NCBI GenBank assembly: GCA_001600635.1
Contig: BCKL01000009.1
Span: 606,755 to 670,754 of the forward strand
Length of the DNA: 64,000 bases
Source of the DNA: Leucosporidium creatinivorum
Taxonomy: Eukaryota > Basidiomycota > Microbotryomycetes > Leucosporidiales > Leucosporidiaceae
Direction of reading: 5' to 3'
This document shows, piece by piece, positions 56,680-64,000 of the stretch (its first letter is position 1; each line of letters opens with the position of its first letter). The translations under genes were made by a program, and so were the position numbers. The notes under the pieces were generated by a model that searched no databases, was not told where the DNA came from, and was given only the letters and a program-made list of their open reading frames with translations.

Positions 56680-56979
56680 GGAGGAGGGAAGGGAAAGCCG
56701 AGGCGAGGGCTCAATGTTCTGTACCGATTCCGATATCCTGCTAGTCTGTGTTTAGCTCTGTTTACCGCGTCTAGGGTGTATCATGTAAGATCAGCAGCGA
56801 CTCTTATCCAAAGTCGCGACTCGACTAGGCGAACGAGCGCTCTCGGCGAACGAGCGAGGGGAGTTGCTGCGCGAGGGTATCAATGCTTTTCACAAAAGGA
56901 GGGAACGAAAGGGGGTCTGCGGAACTGTATGCTGCTACGACGGAAACGATCTCTTCAAGCCTACTACTCATCTCCAACC

Positions 56980-58603
56980 TCAAGCCGAAGCCGCCACGGG
57001 CGCTCCTCCTCCACCTCCTCCCGCCCCATCGACTCCCATCTTCAACAACGCCTCACACCTCGCCGCGATGGACTCGGTCAACTGCAACGTCTGCCTAATC
57101 TGCAGATCCCACCTCTTGGTCGCGGGCGCGGTCCCTTGCTCCTCCTTTTCCTCATCCTCATCCGCCGCCGCCGCCACATTACTAACCGCCCCATCCCCCT
57201 CCTTGGACTCGGCGTCGAAAATGATGAGTCCCTCGGATTGGTCGAGCGAGGCGTGCAGGCGACCTTGTTGGATCATCGTGCGCGCCATGGCTTCGGCGGC
57301 GGAGGGGCGGAGGGCGAGCAGGAGACCGAGACCTTGGAAGGTGATATTGTTGTAAACGCGCGAGGCGGAGAGGACGTTATGCTCCATCACTGCGCGGTCC
57401 AACACCGTCTCGGGGCCTTTCTTGCCCTCCTCCATCTCGGCATCGGGCGCGAGGACGACTCCCGCCGTAGGTGCCAGACGGGCGAGCTGGTGCGGTTGGA
57501 GGGTCGAGGCGAAGGCGGTTACTTCCGAGGGGCGGATCATTTGGTCGAGGAACATTTTCGACAGGATCGAGTAGTAGGGGGTTTCGGCGCTGCGTTCATC
57601 GCGGAAGAGGGAGGAGAGGATGCGAGAACGGGTGGGTCCGGCGGGGGCGAGGACGGCGCAAATGATGGCGGCGCCGCTTTTGTGGTAAGAGCGTGAGAGG
57701 GCGAGGTCAGCGACCGCATAAGATGAGCTCGGCGCCGAGAAAGCAAGCTTACAGGGTCTGGATACGCTCGTTCTCCTCAATGAGAGGGTTGTAGCTGATC
57801 TCGTGGTACTTGGAAGCGGCCTCGGCAAACTTGCGGTTGTAATCGAACATGCGAGCCTGGGAGGCCTTGAAGTGGAGGAGCAGTTCGGGATCCTTGACCG
57901 AGTGGACGATCAGAGTCGCGCGGTTGAAGAACGTCTCGGCGGTGACAGAGTCCTCCTCCTCGAGCAGCATGCGGACGATGCGGACGTAGACGCGCAGCTT
58001 GTCTTCGTCGGAGCTGTGAGAGTTGGGGAGTGAGCAGAAGCGCGACGCGGAGGAGAGCTGGGTTGCTCACCGTCCTCCAGACTCAAGAGGGATCCCCATG
58101 AGCACCTTGGCGGCCTCGCTGTACTCCTCGTCATTCTCGAGCAGCTCGGCGTACTGCTCACGCAGCGAGCAGACCTGTTACGCAGAAGGAGAGGCGACTC
58201 GAGCGTTAGCTGACCGCTTCCAGCAGCTGTAGCTCGGAGGAGAGTCGACTGACCTGCTCCTCAAACGTAGTGACCCTCTGCTGCAACTTGGGCAAGCTCA
58301 TAGCCATGACCTGCTTCCTCGTCTCCTGGTCTCCAATGTTCTTGAGGTTGGCGACGTACTCGGTGAGGGTCTGGCGGGCGACGATCTGAGGAAAGTCGGC
58401 GTGTAAGATGGCATCGAGGAAGAGGCTCAGATCTTGTTGGAGTGAGCTGGACGAGCTCAGAGTTGACGAGAAGAGCGAGAGGCAGGCGGCCGTCTGTGGG
58501 GCGAGCAGCGCGTAAGTGAGCCGTGTAGGATGAGCTGTAGGGTGATAGGGCGCACCTTGTCCTTCTGCGGGAGAGCGGCAATCTTCTGTAGCTGAAACTC
58601 CAT
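56980..58603 (-). CDS. CSN4: COP9 signalosome subunit 4 (CSN4)
   Basis: PCI-domain subunit of the COP9 signalosome, which removes NEDD8 from cullins. Exon 1 'MEFQLQKIAALPQKDK', then 'DLSLFLDAILHADFPQIVAR', 'VCSLREQYAELLENDEEYSE', 'AAKVLMGIPLESGGR', 'DKLRVYVRIVRMLLEEEDS', 'AETFFNRATLIVH', 'FDYNRKFAEAASKYHEISYN' and, after an intron, 'SGAAIICAVLAPAGPTRSRI'. The PCI/winged helix reads 'VMEHNVLSASRVYNNITFQG', 'LGLLLAL', 'AEAMARTMIQQGRLHASLDQ' and 'SEGLIIFD', which is diagnostic for CSN4. The C-terminal part has a low-complexity acidic insert, then 'LQLTESIAARCEALLK'. About five introns. Only ~100 bp separates its start from the divergent CCDC47-like gene. Confidence 0.94.
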
Positions 58604-58704
58604 CGCGCTGTAGCCGAGTCGAGACGAGGTTAAGGGGAGAGGTCAAACCGGCTCGCATCTCTCGCTCATCCTTTCCGCTGCTCAAAATCGGCTTTCAACT
58701 CACC
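58604..58704. promoter_or_regulatory. Short bidirectional promoter region (CSN4 / CCDC47-like)
   Basis: Only 101 bp lie between two divergent start codons, so the promoters must overlap or the transcripts begin with very short leaders. No specific element could be assigned. Confidence 0.5.
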
Positions 58705-60422
58705 ATGCGGACCAGGACAGCATTTCTTGTAGGAGGATTAATCTGCTTGTCTACTGCTGCTACTGCTCAGGCTGCTTGGCCGTTCCGAGAAGCTGGTGAG
58801 CTACTCTCTTGGCGCTCTCTCTCGCTTGCTGACCGTTGTCATCGCTAACAGCCACTACAGCAGCCACCCCTGTAGAATCATACGCTCCTCCTCCTGTGCC
58901 CGCTGCTACCTTCGACGAACCCATCCCCTTCCGCGACATCCTCAGCGACTCAGCAGCTCCCCCGCCTCTCCCCACCGCCAGCAGCAACGATGGCTCAAGA
59001 ACCTACAAACTCGGCTCCCTCACCATCCGCCTCTCCGACTTTATCATGGAAGCCTACTTCCTCGCCCTAATCGCCCTCTACACCCTCCTCTCGATCCTCG
59101 GCGGCCGAGCCAACAGATCCCACGCCTCGGCTTGGATGGAGGCCAATCTCCCTACTCTGCAAGACGAGTTCGCCGGAGTAGGAATGGGAGATGTTGGCAA
59201 GGTGTTCGCGCAGGATGGAGGGGACGAGTTCTTGACTTATGCGACGGGGAGGAGGGGGGTCGTCAGTGCTTGGACGACGGTGAGGACTAAGGCGAGGCAT
59301 GATATCTTTACGAGGGTGTACCATGCTCTCAGAAGTATGATGGACCAGACTTACGTCTCGGGGGAGGACCGGATTGTAGGTGATAAGATTGCTAGCCCGA
59401 GAGCCGAGCTGACTTTCCTCGGCGCTCCTTCGCAGACCATCGACATGAAGCTCAAATCACCTCAGGGAACCCCAGGCGCCAAGTTCTGCTTTGCTATAGC
59501 CGATCGCAAAGTCCTCCGCCTCCTCCGGGACTCACGCTGGGACCTAGTGAGTCCTCTCGCCCTCCTCCTCCATCGCCGAACTCCTTCTAACGCTGCTCCC
59601 CCCGCAGACCACCTTCACCACCACCTCGGACACTACTCCCAACGTCGACCCATCCCTTATCATCATGTCCGAGAATGGAGAGGTCACCAAAGCGATGCTA
59701 CAGCCCGAGACTGGGCTACACAAAGCCGTGGGCAAGGGCGCCGACCTCGCTTGGTTCGAGAGCATTGTCCTCACGGATGGACCTGCTCAGCAGCCTAGCG
59801 AGAGGCGAGCTCCCCTTCGGCTCTCCTTCTCACCTACCGCTGACGTGCTGACTCGCTTCGAAACCACCTACAGCAACCCCACCCTCCCCACCGACTCTTT
59901 CCATCTGATCCTCACGCTCCGTCTCCCGCCGAAGAGCCGCTCCGGAGAAACAGCACCCTGGCTCTCCCTCGCCTGCAACATCGCCGACGTGCTTTTCCTC
60001 CGACCCAAGCTTCTCCCCGAGGTGCAAACCACCAAGCTCGTTCGTCTTTCCTCCTTCTCCTCTCCCTCTCTGCTACATCACTGACACCGCCGTTGGCCAA
60101 GCAGAAGAAACGCCGCTCCGACTCTCTCGCCGTATTCACCAAAGCGCTCGAGGCATCCAAGAAGCTCAGTGCTCAAGAGCAGAAGGAGGAGCTCGCTGCG
60201 AGGAGGGCGAAGAAGGAGAAGGAGAGGGAGGAGGAGAGGTTGAGGGGGATGACTAAGGGGGAGAGGGTCAGGTATCTTGTGAGTTTGACGTTCGGCGATG
60301 GGTGAGGGCAGAGCAGCGGGAGGAGAGCTGACCTCGACTGGATTTGACCCGAGCAGGCTAAGCAGGAGGAGGCGAAGAAGAAAGAGGCCATGAAGAAGTT
60401 GAGGGTTAGGGCGAAGCAGTGA
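58705..60422 (+). CDS. CCDC47-like ER membrane protein (DUF1682, PAT complex)
   Basis: CCDC47 family proteins sit in the ER membrane at the ribosome-translocon and help insert multipass proteins. It has a signal peptide 'MRTRTAFLVGGLICLSTAAT', a short lumenal Pro-rich part, then one helix 'FIMEAYFLALIALYTLLSIL' followed by 'GGRANRSHASAWMEANLPTL'. The cytosolic DUF1682 core reads 'DGGDEFLTYATGRRGVVSAW', 'KLKSPQGTPGAKFCFAIADR', 'LIIMSENGEVTKAMLQ' and 'WFESIVLTD'. The C-terminus is a highly basic coiled coil ('LSAQEQKEELAARRAKKEKE', 'KKKEAMKKLRVRAKQ'), the ribosome-binding-like tail of the family. Five or six introns. A 69-nt segment at 59805-59873 may be a GC-AG intron or a 23-residue loop, since both keep the frame. 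Confidence 0.88.
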
Positions 60423-60662
60423 AACCCTTAATCTAGTGTACTTCTCTTTGCACGCCGAGAGCAGAGGAGAGCAGGCGAGCAAGCCCAGCGAAAACTGGCG
60501 CCGAATTGATATCTCGCTCGTGAGGCGCTCTGGAGTTGATACATTGGTTTCAAAACATCCAAGCTACAGCTACAAGTCGCTATAATATCGTTCCTGCTTG
60601 AGACAAGCTGGTCAGCATCGCGGGAGATGAAGGAGAGCCGAGCTCACCAACGCCGAGAACGT

Positions 60663-61987
60663 CTACAGCTCTTCGATCTCGCGATAAAGGCCAGGCTGTT
60701 TCCAGTCTGCGAAGTAGTGAGGGTCGTCAGCTTGTAGTCGAGTAGCTGCGGGTGAGAAGAGCTCACCATCGCAAGTCTGCCACCACTCGTCCCCGTGATC
60801 ATGCTCGTACAGCCTTAACCGCTTGCCCAGCAGTTCGAGACCCGCACTGAGCAGCTCAAGCCCCCTCTCAAACGTCTCCGTCATGTACTCTGTCTCTAAC
60901 GCCCTCCCCATCGTGAGAACCCACACGTCGTTGATCGCTACGGTGTGGAGAGCTGGGCACGGTTTGACGGCGTCGAGGATTTGGGTCGTTAGGTCCTCGT
61001 GGACGTCCCGGAAGGAGGAGCCGCCGGGGACACACGGGTCTAGCACGAGGACCTCGAGTGATGGTGGAAGCATTGGCGCTTCGTATTCGTCTGGATCCGA
61101 AATGCGCCATCGTTCGGTAGCGCAGAGGCGGAGAAATCGGAGGGAGGTGCACTCGGGCAGGAAGTCGAGTAGGTCGTCCGAGATCTCCGTATCGCCTACA
61201 AGAAGGTGGAGCGTCTCCAACTGGCGGCATAGGGGCCAGAGGGCGCTGGGTAGGGAGTCGTACTCCTCGAAGTCGTCTTGGAATTCGTAGTCTTCGCTGA
61301 TTCGTATGGCGAGGTGATGGAGGTTGGGTAGGGTGCTGGGGTTGAGCAAGTAGGACCAGGGACCGAAGAGACCGCCGTTGAGGTAAGGGGAGATGAGGGT
61401 GAGGTGCGTGAGGTTGAGAAGAGGGTTTGGCGGTCGAGGAGGGATGTGCGATGGGCCTGTTCCGTAGAGCTCGATCCAGCTGCAGCGGAGCTCGTTGATC
61501 TCTGTAAGTCAATCGTCAGCTTAAGCTGCGCCGCTCTACTAGCATACCACTCACGATCGAAAGCCGAGAAATCGAAAGCAGTCAAGCCGAGCGCCGAGAG
61601 GCAAACGAGCTCGACATTGGGGCAGTACGACAGTGCTCGGTCGACGAAATGAGCGCTGTACACACTCTTGTCTTTTGGATCTGCCGCATGACCACACCAT
61701 AGCGACCTAGCTCGGTTGGCCCATCCCTTCCTCCGCTTGCCGATGAGCTCCCACAGCATGTCCTCTGTCTCCATATCGCCGATCCAGATTTCGCTGTACA
61801 TTTCCGCTTGTGCTATCTCGTGCCAGATGGAGGAGACGGTCGAATAGGTGAGAAGGAGGTGGTAGCGATCGCGGAAAGTGGTAAAAGCGAGAGGTGGGAG
61901 GGAGAGGCGTATAATGTGTTCGATGAGCTCTGTTGGGAGCGTAGGCAGTGTGATCTGTAGTTTGGTAGCCGCCAGTGCCGTGTCCAT
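60663..61987 (-). CDS. F-box/LRR-like protein
   Basis: It starts 'MDTALAATKLQITLPTLPTE' then 'LIEHIIRLSLPPLAFTTF' and 'YSTVSSIWHEIAQAEMYSEI', an F-box-like pattern. An intron at about 61502-61555 joins 'AFDFSAFD' to 'EINELRCSWIELYG'. Leucine-rich segments follow ('LTHLTLISPYLN', 'LHHLAIRISEDY', 'LETLHLLVGDTE', 'LRFLRLCATERW', 'LEVLVLDPC'). The tail after 'WWQTCD' may include a 66-nt in-frame intron (60699-60765) before 'DWKQPGLYREIEEL'. It is transcribed divergently from the MYND gene with only 87 bp between starts. A ubiquitin-ligase adaptor role is likely from family logic; no target can be inferred. Confidence 0.72.
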
Positions 61988-62074
61988 GCTGGCGAAGCGG
62001 AGACGAGTGGATTGCAGGAAGGAGAGAAGCGGAAGCGAGCAACGCGTCTCTTAACTTCCTCCCTCTACCTCGTC
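61988..62074. promoter_or_regulatory. Short bidirectional promoter region (F-box-type / MYND genes)
   Basis: 87 bp between divergent ATGs. No specific element recognised. The spacing implies shared or overlapping control. Confidence 0.45.
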
Positions 62075-62982
62075 ATGTCGCGCATTCGCACTTTCAGCTT
62101 TGTGGAAGCACCAGAAGCTGATCCTTCACAGCCCTCGCCCGCCGGACCCGCCCCAGACGCCGACGACGATGTAGCCTCGCCGTTACCATCACCACCGCTC
62201 ACGCTCGCCTTGTCGCGCAAAGGCTCGTCCTACATCCTCGTCCATCCAGCACCCACATCAGCGTCTGCCCCAAATGAGCGACAATACGCCATCATCAACG
62301 CTCTCGTGCAGGCGGATCCGTTCCCCGAGCCGGGCGAAGGAGGGAGGTCCAGGTTGTGGTTGAAGATTGGTGCAGGCAAGGCGGGCGAGGTCGGAGGGGA
62401 GAATGAAGGGTTGTTGGAGAAGCTTGTTGCTGCTGGCGTGGTCAAAGAGTGAGACTTCGGCGTTCTTGAGGCAGGTTGGGGTTCGGCTGACCCTCTTTCC
62501 TCTGCAGGACGGGCACGACGGCCAAGCAGGGCATCGTCGACTATCCGCTGGTTGAGCTACTGCTACCCTCCCACGAGCTATGCCATGCTTGTGCTTGCTG
62601 TGGAGCTTTCGAGACCCAGAAGGAAGGAGATGAAGCGCCGACTCGCTTCCTTCGCTGCGCACGATGCAAGCAGGCTTACTATGTACGTCTTGCGCTTTGG
62701 ATCTGTTCACACGACATGTCTGACCCCTTGTCTCTCTCTCTCGCAGTGCAGCACCCTCGTAGGCCGTGCAATCGGCGTGTCTCGACCTCGGCGATCCTTT
62801 AGCTGATCCGTGTCAACTTGCAGTGCCAAGGTAAGGACTGGAAGGCGACGCACAAGCCCAACTGTCTCGATGTACCAGGTGACGACGACGCGTCAATAGA
62901 GGAAGCACGGCGGAGAGCGCTGCTGAGGTTGTTCGGCCGGACGGTAGCAGCTCGCGTAGGGCCTCGAAGCAAGATGGACTAG
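62075..62982 (+). CDS. MYND-type zinc finger protein
   Basis: The first ~125 residues ('MSRIRTFSFVEAPEADPSQP' through 'LLEKLVAAGVVK') show a small ordered part ('YAIINALVQADPFPEPG', 'LWLKIGAGKAG') but no known domain. After an intron comes 'GIVDYPLVELLLPSHELCHA', then the MYND finger: 'CHACACCGAF', 'FLRCARCKQAYYCSTLCQGK' and 'DWKATHKPNC', with the full C-x2-C ... C-x2-C ... C-x3-C ... H-x3-C ligand pattern. Two introns flank a 12-nt micro-exon that encodes C-S-T-L inside the finger. The protein ends 'RVGPRSKMD'. MYND modules bind proline-rich partners. The protein's process is unknown. About 240 residues. Confidence 0.85.
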
Positions 62983-63083
62983 AAAGACTGTTACAGCATT
63001 ATCGAGACATAATTGTGCACTCCAGTCGAAGTAACGCACTCCCACTGAACTCTTCCCCTGACCTCACCGAGCAGCCCGAATCA

Positions 63084-64000
63084 TCAAGCCGACCCGCTCG
63101 CCGCCAACGCCGAGTCGCGAGGGAGGAGCCTGCGAAGGATCTTGCCAGCGGGGCTGTGGAAGCACAAGGAGAGAGTCAGCTACCTCGTAGAAGTGACACA
63201 TACAAAGCTCGAGTCACCTCTTGGGGATCACGTCGACGAAGCAGATCCCTCCGCCGAGACGCTCCCAAGGCTCGACCTGCTCGTTCACGAAGGAGAGGAT
63301 CTGCTGGGCGATGGATGACGAGCGATTCTCTTTGGAGACGACGACGAAGGCGCGAGGCACTGTGGAAGATGAACAGGTGAGAATTGGCTTCGCAGTCAGA
63401 CTCAGCCGCGCCGAGCGGAGGCGATTCAGACTCACCCTCGCCATGAGGTCCATCGACCTTCGTGACTCCAACATCCTGCACCAGAGGATGAAGAAGCAGG
63501 ATGGCCTCGAGACTGGAAGGAGCGACATCGTGTCCGTCGACCTGTGCGACGAGATGAGAGGTCAGCGCCGGGCTTGAAAGAGTGTTGCAGACACCAACGT
63601 ACATGGATAATCTCGCTCTTGCGGTCGAGCACAAAGTAGGGACCCTTACTGCTCCTCTTGGCGAGGTCTCCAGTGTAAATCCTGCGCGATGGGCGAGTGG
63701 GAGAGGCCCGTCGGGCGAGGTCAGCGCCAAGCTTCGACGAGAAGCAGCCAAGCAGTCGCAAATCCAACTCACCAGCCATCCCTGATCGTCTCCTTCGTAG
63801 CCTTCCCATTCCCGAGGTACCCCAAAGTCATACAGCTCTCACTCCTAACGATCAACTCGCCCACTTGCTCATCGCCGAGCTCCGCTCCCTCGCCGTTGAC
63901 NATCTTGACTTCGACGCCGGGACCAGGAACGCCGACGCTGCCATTGGGCTCTGTCATGTCGAGTGGCGGACTCAGGCTCATGGACGTCTCGGTCATCTGC
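63084..64000 (-). CDS. AMP-dependent acyl-CoA synthetase (ANL family), C-terminal part, cut by window edge
   Basis: Adenylate-forming enzyme that ligates CoA to a carboxylic acid. The right edge cuts it, leaving the C-terminal third. Visible in order: 'MTETSMSL' (A5-like 'GMTE' motif), 'NGSVGVPGPGVEVK', 'GEQVGELIVRSESCM'-type A7 region with 'GELIVRS', 'TLGYLGN', 'IYTGDLAKRSSKGPYFVLDR' and 'KSEIIHV' (A8 hinge 'DR.KE'), 'VDGHDVAPSSLEAILLLHPL' (A9), 'VPRAFVVV', and 'PAGKILRRLL' (A10 with the catalytic Lys). The spacing resembles 4-coumarate-CoA-ligase-like fungal enzymes. Introns at about 63735-63776, 63545-63600, 63380-63435 and 63156-63220. One base is N at 63901. Substrate not inferable. Confidence 0.88.

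Noticed and set aside
56776-57696. 306-codon open frame on the plus strand
   Set aside because: Antisense to the CSN4 PCI domain, which is unmistakable on the minus strand.

Overview
The window reads as nuclear DNA of a basidiomycete yeast. Genes are compact and intron-dense, on both strands, and most are cut by short introns of about 50-80 nt with GTGAGT/GTACGT-type donors and CTGAC-type branch sites. Coding DNA is GC-rich. The housekeeping proteins are eukaryotic and fungal (PRP6, RHO1, MCM5, CSN4, eEF1B, TSC10, FEX, LDB17). The style fits a red yeast or relative in Pucciniomycotina, but that placement is inference. About 30 protein-coding loci, one intronic snoRNA and several duplication relics can be supported.

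Layout. 1-7.8 kb: MOSC-domain protein (cut by the left edge), splicing factor PRP6, RHO1 GTPase, HAD-type haloacid dehalogenase. 8.7-21 kb: F-box/LRR-type protein, 14-TM MFS exporter, tail-anchored APSES/KilA-N (Bqt4-like) protein, mucin-like membrane protein, Zn2Cys6 regulator, PHAF1/UPF0183 autophagy-type protein. 21-27.3 kb: another F-box-type protein, then eEF1B alpha whose long first intron carries a box C/D snoRNA with a guide matching U18/snR18, then a duplicated block with two F-box-like paralogs. 27.5-39.4 kb: MYG1, LDB17/SPIN90-type protein, an orphan gene, TSC10 divergent from the two-domain fluoride channel FEX, and a secreted ferritin-like Rds1-type protein. 39.7-53.3 kb: the third F-box-like paralog beside a DCAF-type WD40 gene, an HMCES/SRAP DNA-crosslink protein, an alpha/beta hydrolase, an LRR-type gene with an in-frame stop, a coiled-coil polyQ protein, a short-chain dehydrogenase and an orphan. 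53.6-64 kb: MCM5, CSN4, CCDC47-like ER protein, an F-box-type protein, a MYND-finger protein, and an acyl-CoA synthetase cut by the right edge.

Most genes are unrelated housekeeping neighbours and not a pathway cluster. The most unusual part is a mobile-looking segmental duplication. The 3' end of the WD40 gene plus the adjacent F-box-like gene (39.5-40.75 kb) recurs twice behind eEF1B (24.4-25.5 and 26.1-27.3 kb). The second of these copies also carries a nearly identical 171-bp copy of the eEF1B 3' end. One F-box copy has a frameshift. Other points of interest are the intronic snoRNA with conserved host gene, a start codon split by an intron in the SRAP gene, coding micro-exons of 4, 12 and 15 nt, and seven F-box/LRR-type loci in 64 kb.
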